Part shown: piece by piece, positions 43,696-55,241 of the stretch
Layout: the number at the start of each line of letters is the position of its first letter
How positions within the stretch are numbered: the stretch's first letter is position 1
Assembly: GCA_019787685.1 (NCBI GenBank)
Contig: JAHNUO010000006.1
Coordinates: 496,001 to 560,000, forward strand
From: Chiua virens
Taxonomy: Eukaryota; Basidiomycota; Agaricomycetes; Boletales; Boletaceae
Direction: 5' to 3'
DNA: 64,000 nucleotides
Position numbers and translations under genes: made by a program
The notes under the pieces: model-generated
The model's database searches: none
What the model was told of the DNA's origin: nothing
What the model saw: only the letters and a program-made list of their open reading frames with translations

Positions 43696-45769
43696 TTAGA
43701 ATGAGTGCTCTGTCGAATCCTTGCCTATCGCGGAGGTGCTCGAGGATCCGGCTGCAACCGTCTGGATGATGGAGTCAACGTAATTAGCTCCTGACCACTT
43801 TTGATGGGTCAGTACGTCGCATCCGATTTCCTTCTCTTTTCGCTGGACGAGTTCGACGTAGGCGAGCATCCCTTCAGTCTTGTAGCGCTCCGCTAGTTCG
43901 GCTGCAGAGCATGTGAGAAGAGCACATGAAACGTAGACTAGACGTACCGGTAGTCACGGCGTTACTGTGCACGCCTGCTAGCGAAATCAACTGAAGGACA
44001 AAGCTAAAGTGGAATCCATGCGTTAGCGCCACCAAGGCATGAGACTGTTTCAAGACGACTTACCCTTCTTTGCCGAGTTCCCAGATAAAGTTCTTTAGAT
44101 CATCCTTTGTAAAGCCTTTGTCCAACCAGTTGAAACTCGGGCTGAGATTGTACACCATCCATTTCTTTTGACCAGTCCTTTCTCTTATTTCCCTGGCAAA
44201 CGAACGGGCCAGCTCCAAATCGGGTGTCGAAGTCTCGAGCCAAAGGAGGTCTGCATAGGGTGAGTACTGGAGTGTGCGAGAAATGGCGGGAGCGAGGCCT
44301 GCCTGCAGGCGGTGGTAACCTTCCGGAGTGCGCGGGACTAATTTTCGTCAGACGTAAGCGCTTAAGCAGCCCAGGCTGGGACGAGGAAGTGAGTTGTAAC
44401 ACTTACGATCCCAATCCCAAAAAATGTCTGTCCCGAGGATTTCTTTGGCTACTTTACGTGACTCCGAGTTTGACTTGCCAGCCACGCGAGATTTATAATG
44501 CTCGAAAACAGAACCAGGTGATGAAATGGAAGGTGCGGCATGAATGGCGGTTTTGACGGCTGATCGGACGGACGTCAGTTAAGTGCGACGCGAAGGAAGG
44601 TTGATTTACCGTCGTCGAAGGTCATCAATGGGTGAGCGGCGTCCCATTCTTTCTCAATATGTGCGGCATCAGCTGCGTCCACAGCAGTTGCGAGTGCCTC
44701 GGCGAGGGGTTGGCCAGGAGTGGTCGTGCCTAGAATGAACCTTTTTGTTCACGGATCAACGTCAACATTCAACGATCATCTATGGACGAAAAACACAGCG
44801 GAAAGTTATAACGTACGGGTGATCGCCGGCATCTACGCTTGAACTGAGAAGTCTCCCACTTTCGGCATCGGTTCTCGCAATTACCAACATAGGACACTCC
44901 AACATGTCAAGAGCAAAACGAGTAGCTACGAGACGATTGATATGGGTGGAAGCGGGTACAAGAACTTTTCCGGCAAGGTGACCACATTTCTTTCCACCAT
45001 GCAGTTGGTCTTCAAGATGAATGGCAGATGCACCCGACTCGGCGAACAGCTTGGCGAGCTTCATGACAGCAGAGGGACCACCATGACTAACAAGTTGTGA
45101 GTGAGGTCGTTTGGGAGATTGGCAGAAGGAACATACCCGGTGTCAGCATCAGCGATGATAGGACGGAGATAGTCAATATATGGCATTTTCGCGCGAGCCT
45201 CTGGGGAGGCAGACATGCGCGCATCGTAATGCTTTTTGTCGTGAAGTTGTTGAGCACGGAAGATCCGTTGAACCTGATTCGGGACCGTGGTGTATGGGTA
45301 GTCTCTAGGTCGTGTGAACGAGATGAACTAGTACGAGAGGTGATGCATACCCAAAGTCAGGACCGACCTCGTTACTGCCGGTGGTGAGAAGAGAGGAAGC
45401 AGCCCAACCAGAGACATAGACAACCTGCTGATGGCTGGCCATTTGAGTCATCTGGACAGGGTCGATGGCGCCCATGGTATGAATGGGGAGACCGCTGGCG
45501 CTGGCATGCTCGAAAGTGCGAAAAAGTTTGTCAGCTAGAAAGGATGCAGGGAGGGGAAGGACGGGTGCCGAGCCTTGTTTGAGTGCGACATCACGGGGGG
45601 AGTAGGGTCGGGAAATGTTGGCGAAGCGAGGACGGGAGAAGTACTTGGAGATACAGGCGACGCGTGCATCGAACTCTGCGGCCTCTGTGATTGGGTCGGG
45701 TGGAGATAGGTGGAGAGGGGGGTAAGTGGAGATGGAGTGCAGACTGCGACGACGAAGGATGGGAAGCAT
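43696..45769 (-). CDS. 2-methylisocitrate lyase, mitochondrial
   Basis: Isocitrate lyase superfamily enzyme splitting 2-methylisocitrate to pyruvate and succinate in the methylcitrate cycle, which clears propionyl-CoA. The catalytic stretch is [22 protein letters not shown], with the KKCGHL signature; other blocks are [45 protein letters not shown] and YNLSPSFNW. The N-terminus [15 protein letters not shown] is a typical mitochondrial presequence, and the QLHGG context together with the C-terminal STEHSF favours the methylisocitrate over the cytosolic isocitrate enzyme. Seven or so introns, each phase-correct; no frame break. A glyoxylate-cycle role is the alternative. Confidence 0.88.
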
Positions 45770-45954
45770 GGTTGAGGGGAAGAGATGAACCTAGACTGGG
45801 GTTAGGGTTACGATGGCGTCGGTTATTAGCTTCGTTGGTGTTTTGTCTTAGATCTGCCAGTGGTATATGATCCAGGATCGACTTCTATTTCCCTCCGTAC
45901 TACTCGCATTCATATCCCGTTTAAATATCCAACCCACCCCCTACAACATCCACC
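45770..45954. promoter_or_regulatory. Bidirectional promoter region
   Basis: A 185-bp spacer between the lyase (minus) and the hypothetical gene (plus). It is C-rich on the plus strand near 45930; no clear TATA box. Confidence 0.4.
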
Positions 45955-47001
45955 ATGTCGTCCATTCGCACCTCCCGCACTGCCCTCACTCACGCCATCC
46001 TCACTACCATACACCCAGCCATCGCCACCAATCGCCACTTCCCATTTCCCGTACCACTCCCCTCAGAGCTCCATCTCCTCATCCGCACCCACCTTCGCGT
46101 TTGTATCGCACGCACCCTCATCGAATCCCTCCATGCCTCTCTCTCTTCCACTCTCTCTGCCCTTTGCGACGATTGCAAGTCCTACCATGCCCATGTCTTT
46201 GGTCCACACGTAGCAGACTGGCCGGTCGTACGAGCAGGCAGGGGCTGTCGCTGTACCGCCATTGGTCTCCCTCCAAGTCCCCCTTCTTGGAAGTCCCACC
46301 GTGTCGACAACACCTGTCTTGAACATGATCTTCTCCCCCGTCCCGCTGTCGGAGATAGAGAACCTCCCGCCTATTTCCTTGCCCATGTTCAGCAGACCCT
46401 TGCCGCCTACGCTTCCACGGATCCCTCCTTCCCTTACGCGGACATGCCGATTACTAGCAACGCAGATCTTGACGCCCTTGTTTCCAGTGTGCTCTCTACC
46501 TTCGGCTGGACTGCCGTCCCCGCCACGTCACACAGAAATTGGGAATTTGATAACGACGTTTTGATCGTCCCTTTATCCCCTCCCCTTGCCGACGCAACTC
46601 CGGCAATCACTCTCGCTTGCCTCCAACTTCACCTCGACCTTGCCATTCATGATGACCCCCTCGCTCGCTCTACCCTTCATCCCAATAAGGTCACTTATTT
46701 TCCTCCATTACCTTCCCCTCCTGCCACTGGTATGTCGTAAACCGTCCCTCTTTCGCTTAATCTGATCCCAGTCTTTCGCAGCAGCACGCTACTCTTTCAA
46801 CTCTATCTCCACGAGCCTCGTGTCGGCCCTTGTCCTCCTCATAGTTACTTTTCCGCTAGCAGTGGCGTATGTTCTACGTGTCTCCGCACATTCATAGCGG
46901 ACGTGGCTACACAAGGCACTTCATTCCCTCCGCACCATCCACGACCGATCAGCGGCCTCCATCCGAGCGCATTTTTTCTGGTACACTTTTTTAAAGCATA
47001 G
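45955..47001 (+). CDS. Hypothetical protein, 334 residues
   Basis: A long frame from MSSIRTSRTALTHAILTT continues through one intron (46730-46771, 42 nt) to a TAG at 46999-47001, exactly 335 codons. Features seen: an N-terminal helix, Cys pairs (LCDDCKSYHAH, GRGCRCTAIG), a middle stretch AYFLAHVQQTLAAYA and LDALVSSVLSTFGW, and a Pro/Ser/Cys-rich tail. No known family or targeting signal is evident. The strongly C-ending codons and the clean in-phase intron support it as a real gene. Confidence 0.6.
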
Positions 47002-48060
47002 TTCCCTCATCCAATCATCTTCTCGACGCATGGGCCTTAATTCCATAGCATCAAGTATTTACACATTGCCTTTTCAAATCTCCCGGTTTTCTTTGGACTT
47101 GATAGATCCATGACACGCGTATCGGACTTTCTACACAGAAGCACACATATACTAGATTTGTACAGTCGTCCTTATTCTTGTACTCCGAATGTCATTCATT
47201 TTCACATATAATGATTCCGAGGAATATTCTTGCTGGTGTGCGTGGTACGGTCCCAATTGCAAGAACTCATCTTCAACCCGGTAGTCGGTACTTCCCCTAT
47301 CTCTTATCTATTCAGCTCGTGTGTGCCTTTTCCGTGTTGCCCTAACAATGCCAAACACTTCGGGCTGATTCGTGTCAACGCAATTTTACCAAGTGACTTA
47401 CACCTCATCTAAACCACATCCTTTCCCGGCTCTAGGATTATGAGAGAAGGCAAAAGGTGGGTGCCATTCTACATCCTTTCGAGCCGTAGTGGCTGCGATG
47501 ATGTGCAACATGCATTCGATTAGTCTTCTAGACTCCTACATGGTTACAACAAACCTCATTTCCTGACCCTTCGTTTTCCCTGTTTTGACTCACTTCCATA
47601 CTGACGTTTTCTTTCGGCAGGTAATTAGCATTAATGGGTTCGAAAGGATATTGGGTTGTCCTATTTGTATCATCCTTGTCCATATCAACTTTGAGTCCGC
47701 CTTAATGCCATACAAGTTGGACTTTCGTTGGTCCGTTTTCGCGCCTTTCGTCAGCCTCACGGTGATACATGCGTGCAAAGTAGAAGTCATCGAGGCGGCG
47801 TGATGTAATGAGCTGAGCACTGCAGCGCAATCCCGATTAGATTACCAAAGTGGGGAAATGAATCAACGATCGGTGTGGCCAGAATATTAATGTAGTACTT
47901 GACCCTGATACCCGGTTTCTTTCTTTGCTGCATTGCCGGATGCGCCGTGTACCACACCTACTCACATCTTTGGTTCGAAAGTCTTTCAGGCAACGTCGTT
48001 CACTTGTATGCCCCTCGTTGGCGAGTTCTTGACGCAAGCAATCATTCCAAGATCTCTCCT
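47002..48060. other. Intergenic, no supported gene
   Basis: About 1.06 kb, AT-richer than its neighbours. No coding region or RNA gene is recognised. Confidence 0.45.
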
Positions 48061-51000
48061 ATGGATCCATATTCATTCAACATCAATTCGACCAGCGAAC
48101 TCCGTTTGCGTAGACATATCCGTGAGGTACTCTTGCCTTACGCGCGCATGCATCTCACGTCGAACCATGTCGCATTTACCGAGAACATCGTCGAGGAGGT
48201 AAGTACTATTGTATTCTTAGCACTTTCCCGAACCAAAACCGATCAGAACCGACTAGCTTCTCCTTCAAACTCTCGAATATGTGCCTATGGCGGATGCCAC
48301 CTCGTTTCTCCTCCCGACAGATCCCTTTGAACTCTTCATGCGTTCCTTCGAATGTCTTGACCTCACCCCTCCAGATGAAAAATGGACTACACCTTCGCAA
48401 CACGTTAGATACCTTCGGACGTTTTTCCCTCCTCCTCCCAATCCGCAAGATCTTTGGAGTGAAAAATGCTGGTACGAGGACGATCATTGTATGTTTCTCT
48501 CACGCATATACGCGTCTTTTGATCAAACTGCACGTCAGACGCGAAACTATCACTGATATACAAACCTATATCCACTCCTGTTCTTTCGAGACGTGCAAGG
48601 CTTCAAACGCCAAAGGTTGGCAGTACAAATTCTCGAGCCTCCATCCCCCGCACGAAGTCTGCTTTGAAAACGTACCCTGGTCTCAATGCTGTCTCAGACG
48701 AGAGGATAGAAGATCCGCCCACACCTGCTATGGACGACGTCCTGTGCGTTCACCTCTTTCCATTAGCGGTTTGCGCGGCATTGATTTCTGGACTGCGTCC
48801 ATTCGTAGATGTCTCCGTCTCGAAATTGACTCTACTACTCGTACGAAAGCACGGCAATTTATCCAATCAGATTTGATTCCCTTAGGGAATGTAAAATCGA
48901 TCGACCACCGGGAGCGCACACCCAATGTACCAAAGTTTTTGAGCCGTGACTCACCGCCGCGCTGCCTTCCAAGCCTAGACTCCCCACCACTATTCTCCCG
49001 AATCGTATGCGGTCACTCCGCTCGCAAAAATCCCAGCAGCAATGTGGAAAAAAGTGTTGAAAATCCTACAGGCGTCCCCGACTTGGTCCATATGCTGAAG
49101 GTGGCATCACCGGAACTAATAGACGGCGAAGACGGTGATATCAACCACCACCATATGAAGGCCGTAAGTGGGTGGGGTGAGTTCAAATTGTCCCTCGGAG
49201 AGATGAGAATTGATTTCGACAATTGAATATAGCGACGATGAAATATTCCTCGCCACCACCACCTTCTCGACAGTCCTCGGACAGGAGTGAGGTCGATGAG
49301 CTGTGGGACATGTCCCCTCCCGGGACACCTGCAACGTCACTCGTGGCAGCAAAAATGGGTGCATCGCGCTATGTCTATCTTTACAGGAACAGAACTGATA
49401 AGACGCCTAGACGAAATCGAGATCCCTCGCATACGCAAATTCGGATACAAAAATACATCGGCTGATGAAAGCACCAATTCCTGCGTAACTGATCTATTGA
49501 AGGTGGTAAAGAGGTTGGTTGAGAACCCTTCTTCTCTGCGCTTCTCATTTTTTCCCGTGAACAAATTTCGCATACAATCTCTCTAACCCCATGATATCTG
49601 TCAAGTCCAGGCTTCTTTATCACGTCTTTCATCTCCGCTCCAGTTCTAATGACGCAGACTCAGAAACCAATCACATCCCAGCTGAATGGCGCCAAGTCTG
49701 GCATGCTCCATCCTCACCCCCTCTCTCCTGGCCAGGCTACATCAAATTCACTGCTTGAACAGCCTCCGTCGGCTGCCGAGGAACAACCCAACGAAGAGCC
49801 CTTGCTTGGCTGTGCTGGCGTGGTCGAGGACTTCGAGGAGGAGCGCCTCGACGACGCAGTTGCAAACATTTACGTCTCCACCTCTCAAGACCCCATTTCT
49901 TATATCAGGGAAGAGAAACTAGACGACAAGGACATCATGCTCATGGATGGTAAGCCGAAAATAGTTGTTCCATTAAACAGGTCATACGTTTTACGAAGTT
50001 TCCGTCCCGGGGCTTATGCGGACTTCCCCTCGATAGCTAATATTGGCCCCTGTTTCTCGACATGTGCTGACTTGAAGTTTAGTTCCAAACCTGCCACCTC
50101 CCACAGCACACCTAAGGGAACTTGTTCTCTTCCCCGAAGGGATGCAAAGCTTTGTCGCACCCAAGGCAAAGCTCGGGCGTCCCGATATCACGAACCGTGG
50201 AGGATACGGCCTCAGTCTCACAGGATTTTTGAAGCCAGTTAAAGGCATCAAACCCCTGGCTCTCGACCTTTCGTGGAGGTACGTGTACTTTCCTCAACCT
50301 ATTTCTCGACATTTCCGGGATTTTTTACTTTGGACCGACGTCTTACTTCCCAGACCATTCAATTTCGGTAAAACAATCCCAACCGACGAAGAAGTCGCAG
50401 GAATTGCGCAACCCATTCAATCGGCAGACGAAGCAGTATACCACGACGAGAAGTATACGAAAACTATTCGCTTTCTTTTCGACCTGGCCATTTCTCCGAG
50501 TTCGGCCGAAATTGCTCATCCGATCTTAATTCCGAAGAGTCCACGTGGATGCGAAGGATTTGGAATGAGCCCTACTCCCAAGCGAGCCGAATTTGAAAGC
50601 GGTCACGTCGAGTATCTACTCACACAACGAGAGAGGAATAGAGCTCTTGGTGCTAACACAGAAAACGGAGTACAAACGAAAGCGGGCACTGAGGAGCTTA
50701 TCACGCCGTCGACTCCTCACGATGACCAAGAAGTGGCTCCAGAGAAAAACTACTCATTTCAGGAAGCAGTGCAACCCGACTCGCAAAACCCCTTGGATCT
50801 CATGGAGTGCGTTTCTGGGAGTCAGACCGACGACGGCTTTTTCTTCGATGTCTCGGGACTCGACGTCATGGACAATAACTTGAACATTTGCCAGTTTTCG
50901 ACCAATGAATTCGGAATACCACATTCTCTCTTGGCGCCGCCCTCGGACAATTTTGTGTACGATGTGGATGCATTCGAGGCGAACAAAGAGAATATCGATA

Positions 51001-52456
51001 TCGACCACCCAAGCGAAAACAAAGAAGACGTCCCGCCCGTGGATGCAGACGATTACCAGCTGGGGGAACATCAAAATGATCCCCTGACGGAACAACTCGA
51101 TTGGAGCGATTATTTGCAATTCCCTGAATCACACACCACGTCTTTTGAATCCCTTTTGTTTGCGTCGCAAAGTCGGCTACCGACACCCTCACACGATTTC
51201 ACAAATTTAAAGGAGAAAGCTATACCTGCCCCAGCGCCGAATGCACGTGGTGCTAATTATAACAAGGATGATCTTGTTTCGACAAGCGAATGCAGAGGAA
51301 CGACTTCCAGGGCGACCAAGCGACGTAAACTGAACGACCTCGTTCCGGCATCATCCCTGGATTTATTCTCGACGTTCATTGGGCTCCGCAACAAAGCTAC
51401 TTTGAATCTTACCCTGCAGGAATCCGAGATCCGAACTGATGCACCAGTACCTGTGCAAATACCAGACGCACCCGAACAATCTCCTCTTCCACGAGTTACT
51501 CCCGATGACGTATTCGATCAACGCACGGTTCGCCTTCCCGAGCACTGGGTCCCTGCCGCAGTGGTCCATCGCTATTTCGCTTCCATGGCCCTCATTCAGA
51601 AACGTGCGTTGGTCCAGGACCTGCAAGGCCCTCTTTGCCGGATTGTCCTTATTGAACGATATGATCTCGGTGGGACCGATGTCATCATCGATCCGGATTA
51701 TGGCGTGCTGTTCATACCACTGCTCGCGTTACCGGCGCATGTCGACTCTGCCATGGAACGGATCTCTCACGAATCATGGCGTTACTCAAACCTGTTGATC
51801 GTTTTCGAGGCCTACCCCAGCGCACAAAGTTACAGGGCCGATCGTTCCCATAATACCAGATCGGTTCCATACGCGTATACTCCTCCAATATGCAAGGCTA
51901 TCAGGAAGCTCAGGCGAAACATGGGAATCTCCGAAGGTTGCGGTACTTTGGACCCACGATGTACTTTGAGATGGGCATTTGCGAACGACGTCGCAGAGGC
52001 TGCAAAATTCGTGAGGTGTTTCGGAGAGGAGGCATGTGCAATGTCGTCGGAACGTGGTCAGGGAGGGCTTTGGGACCAAAGGGAGTGGTTAGAAAAAGAA
52101 GAACGAGAGGTGGGTCTTGATCGTGTTTGGGGGGTTTTCCATACGCGTGCAACTGATGTGGCTCTATCTCAGGGAGAATCAGATCTCGCTGCTGTGCATG
52201 GCATGAATGTGTTTGCGGCATTCATAATGTTGTATGACAGCTCGCTCGAAGCCATCCTTGAAATGTCTCCTGAAGCTCGTCTCGCAAATTTTGGTCCGTT
52301 ACTGGGACAAGAACGTATGGTACGTCGACAACCAACCCTCTCCTCCCCCTTGAAGCTAGCCTCACGACTCAGATGGGGTTGAATGCTCTCATCAAGAGTA
52401 GGATGCAGCAAATTGCGCCTGACGCGGCGGACTCGGTTATCGACCCTGGGCACTGA
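48061..52456 (+). CDS. XPF-fold protein resembling Zip2/SHOC1 (meiotic ZMM family)
   Basis: A protein of about 1,250 residues. Exons follow introns at 48199-48256, 48489-48538, 48744-48808, 49177-49232, (49359-49386, 28 nt, or an indel), 49514-49610, a disputed join near 49757, 49950-50092, 50279-50353 and 52320-52372. The N-terminal part includes FLLPTDPFELFMRSFECL and a basic stretch RRARLQTPKVGSTNSR; the middle is acidic and disordered. The C-terminal 330 residues carry an ERCC4/XPF-like nuclease fold without catalytic residues that I can see: LCRIVLIERYDLGGTDVIID, NLLIVFEAYPSAQSYR, LRWAFANDVAEAAKFVRCF, WLEKEEREVGLDR, then helix-hairpin-helix-like VHGMNVFAAFIMLYDSSL and LGQERM. This architecture matches Zip2/SHOC1, which marks meiotic crossovers with Spo16. 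The assignment is by fold pattern, not by close similarity. Confidence 0.6.
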
Positions 52457-52645
52457 GGTGTTCAGACGTACGATGAACGGATAGACTTGCCATCGTGTGA
52501 TAAGTTGATATTAATATAATGCCTACTGACATGACACCACAGTGGTAAACTAAATTGCCGTCTGCGGCATGCTCTGCGGAGGAAGTAGTCCGACCAGTAC
52601 CAAAGCCAGTCCGGACATCTTCGAGACAGCGTATTTCACACGGGG

Positions 52646-53012
52646 CTAAGGCGTGTATCCATTTGCTCTTACGTCCTCCCTAATAGTGCCTCCGAGTCCG
52701 GTATCAAAGCGCTCGTGCAGATACGAGCACCGACGGATACAACACGCAAATAATCGATGAAACACAGACCAAGAACGATACATGTGCCGATTGTCCGAAA
52801 GCATGTTCAGAAAGCTTGATGTGCATATGCCCATGGGCCCCACTTGTGTGTGAATAGCTGCCGAGGACTCACCACAAATCGATAATAAACTGCGGAGAGA
52901 GAAAGTTACAAAAGGTAAGTTTTCTGTGCATGAGTTACGGATACCTTGCGCGATCTCGCCAGGGCTGCTTTCATCATCTGCGATAATTTCCTTCGCCATG
53001 GCATGGCTTCTT

Positions 53013-53043
<31 letters not shown>

Positions 53044-53308
53044 TGTTCTGCAACGGCGGCGATTCCATGCGATTCCGAAGCGAGTCATGGAGGGCCTTGG
53101 TGCAACAGTAGGTACCGGATCTTCTGCTGGCGCCTCTTCATCGAGGTCTGTGCTCTCCCTCTCGAGGGGCGGTGTTTGTGTCGGTGTCTGTTCCAAGACT
53201 CAGAACCTTTTCGAACCTGTTCGATGACTATGGACATGACTTACACTCAAGATGTCTCTCAACATCTCCGTATTCCTCTGGGGCCCAATCCTATCCTCCG
53301 CCGCAGCA
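52646..53308 (-). other. Probable C-terminal extension of the WD40 gene
   Basis: Downstream of the WD40 stop, minus-strand frames read as a continuation: PHGDAAAEDRIGPQRNTEMLRDIL, then EQTPTQTPPLERESTDL with a run of nine Asp and AMPWRRKLSQMMKAALARSRK, and a last Cys/Arg-rich piece ending GTIREDVRANGYTP (stop 52646-52648). Good donors occur at GTAAGTC (about 53245) and GTATCCG (about 52951), but I could not find one phase-consistent chain. Either the WD40 protein is longer than 347 residues or a second small gene is present. Confidence 0.4.
53016..53043. repeat. (CGT)n / poly-Asp microsatellite
   Basis: Nine uninterrupted trinucleotide units. On the minus strand they read GAC repeats and encode a run of Asp in the likely C-terminal extension of the WD40 protein. 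Such a run is prone to length change. Confidence 0.9.
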
Positions 53309-54352
53309 TCACCATGCGGTCGCTGACATAAGTTCATTATAGTCCTTGTCACCACAGAACTCGGTAAGGCTCACCTCGAGTAGCGATGCTACTTCGCTAT
53401 CTATCGCCAGACCGGAATCCAAGCTGGTTTGAGGCAGCTCCCAAATATAGACTAGGGAGTCGCTACACGCAGTAGCCAGGAGTCGGTCGTCGCATGAGAA
53501 GGAGATGCAGTTGACCTCGTTAGGGTGCGCCAAGATCGTCAGTTGTTTGAACGTTGTGGCGTCCCATATCTTGACGGTGAAATCGCTGGAGGCGCTTGCA
53601 ATGCAACCCCCATTGTGGGAAACGGACAAGGAGTATATGATGCTCGTGTGTGCATACACAGGGTCGCCGATAAGACGTCCCGTCGAAGCATGCCACCGAC
53701 GAAGAACGCCGTCACTCGAGCCAGAGAGAATCTGGGTCTCGTCTCGTGACCAGGCCACTGCCCAGATCGGCGAATCGTCTACCCTCATTGGTCCGACGAG
53801 TAAGTTGCCTGACTCCAAATTCCAGATGCAGAGGCAACCGTCCCCTGAACCCGTAAGTAATTTGTAGTCCTTCTTGGCGAACTTGATGCAGTTGATCTCC
53901 CTGTCGCCATTCAGGTAGGCTTCATCTCGCACGACTTTTCCGCTTTGGGTATCCCAGATGTTGACCTTGTGATCGAATGATCCACTGGCCAGGTAGCGGC
54001 AGTCGCTGGAGATGTCAAGATATCTGACACTGCTGGTGTGAGCCTTCCAGGGCCCGTCGACCGCCGCCATGACGTCGACGTCCCAGACGTTGACGGACCT
54101 ATCGAGCCCGCCGCTGGCGAGTCGCTTTCCGTCCGGGAAAAAAGCAAGGCAAAAGACTGCGCCGTTGCTGTTTCCCAGAATCACTTCGGAGTCGTACTCG
54201 AGGTTCCAGAGACGAATAGAACCGTCGTTGGAGGCACTTGCGAGCCCCTTCCCGTTTGGGAGGAAGGCGACGGCCCAGACGATCTCGCTATGCCCACGAA
54301 ATGTTCCTACAGGCTTCGGACGTGGGAGGTGGTCGAGTGAGAGCGAAAGCAT
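53309..54352 (-). CDS. WD40-repeat protein, seven-bladed propeller
   Basis: An intronless 347-residue stretch with seven WD40 repeats, enough for one complete beta-propeller. The blades end SASNDGSIRLWNL, SGGLDRSVNVWDV, SGSFDHKVNIWDT, TGSGDGCLCIWNL, SGSSDGVLRRWHA, SASSDFTVKIWDA and TACSDSLVYIWEL. The first blade starts FRGHSEIVWAVAFLPNGKG, close to the N-terminal Met, so nothing is missing in front. Long families of such WD40 proteins are typical of Agaricomycetes. They act as protein-binding platforms; no partner can be inferred here. The frame ends at MSATAW, but it probably continues by splicing or across a frame break (see the next stretch). Confidence 0.88.
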   Translation of the reverse strand: MLSLSLDHLPRPKPVGTFRGHSEIVWAVAFLPNGKGLASASNDGSIRLWNLEYDSEVILGNSNGAVFCLAFFPDGKRLASGGLDRSVNVWDVDVMAAVDGPWKAHTSSVRYLDISSDCRYLASGSFDHKVNIWDTQSGKVVRDEAYLNGDREINCIKFAKKDYKLLTGSGDGCLCIWNLESGNLLVGPMRVDDSPIWAVAWSRDETQILSGSSDGVLRRWHASTGRLIGDPVYAHTSIIYSLSVSHNGGCIASASSDFTVKIWDATTFKQLTILAHPNEVNCISFSCDDRLLATACSDSLVYIWELPQTSLDSGLAIDSEVASLLEVSLTEFCGDKDYNELMSATAW

Positions 54353-55241
54353 CGTGAGGCACCTCCCGAGCTAGGGGTGCAGAGTGGAGAGAGTAATTCG
54401 GTTGGGTTGTTTTGGGAAACCCAGGGTCCCCCCTGGACAACCCTAAGACAGCACGCCGGTCCTGGGTATCACGCATGCCGAATCAGCAAGGCGGACGGCA
54501 GGCGGTGTACAGATCAATGACCTTTGGGGATTCCAGACTTATTGAGTGATTTGAGGGACAAAGGAAGTGTCAAGTCGGACCCCTAAGTGGGCTGGCGCCG
54601 ATAACTCGTGGGAGCGTCGGACGGGAGTGTGATGCTCACGTCAAGCCCCGTATATTGCCCCCGTCTCTCTCTTGCTCTTGCTCGTCATCCCCGCATGCAC
54701 ATGGATTTATTGTGTCCGTCAGTCAGGTAGGATCGACACGGAGGGACTCTCTTGAGTCTTGCCTCGTCGCTCACACGCTGTCGACCTTGCACTACCACCT
54801 GATTCGCTAGAACGTTTAACAGAATGAACCCCGAGTCACTAGGATCAACTACGCCTCCGCTGGCTTGCGTCTCCTGTTTCAATGATGGCCTCGAGCAAGG
54901 GATTAACAACGATGCCACACGCGGCCACCGGGTCAATCGACATGATCCCTGCGGGTCATGTTCCACCGCTCACGACTGTGCGTGGCAGCAACGCTAAACT
55001 TCACCCTTGGGGCTGGATATTCCCGAGGCCTTGCTCTAATTCGTCTCCTCGTCCAAGGGTTGTTTCGTGTGTGGGTGAAAACGCCGAACCAAATCGAATA
55101 TACTTATACCAAGTACGTAGTAGGGAGCGTCCTGTGCGCCAACCAGTGGCAGTCCTAAGAACTGATCATGACATATCATACTCATAGTGCTATACGTGCA
55201 AACCCGAGTCCATTTCTCCCCACTCTCCTCACCTCAAGCTC
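54353..55241. other. Intergenic, no supported gene
   Basis: Spacer of 889 bp holding the WD40 promoter and the 3' end of the FAD oxidase gene. Open frames on both strands lack motifs. Confidence 0.45.

Noticed and set aside
48740..48812. Apparent frameshift in the Zip2-like gene
   Set aside because: A 65-nt intron with donor GTGCGT (48744-48808) restores the frame.
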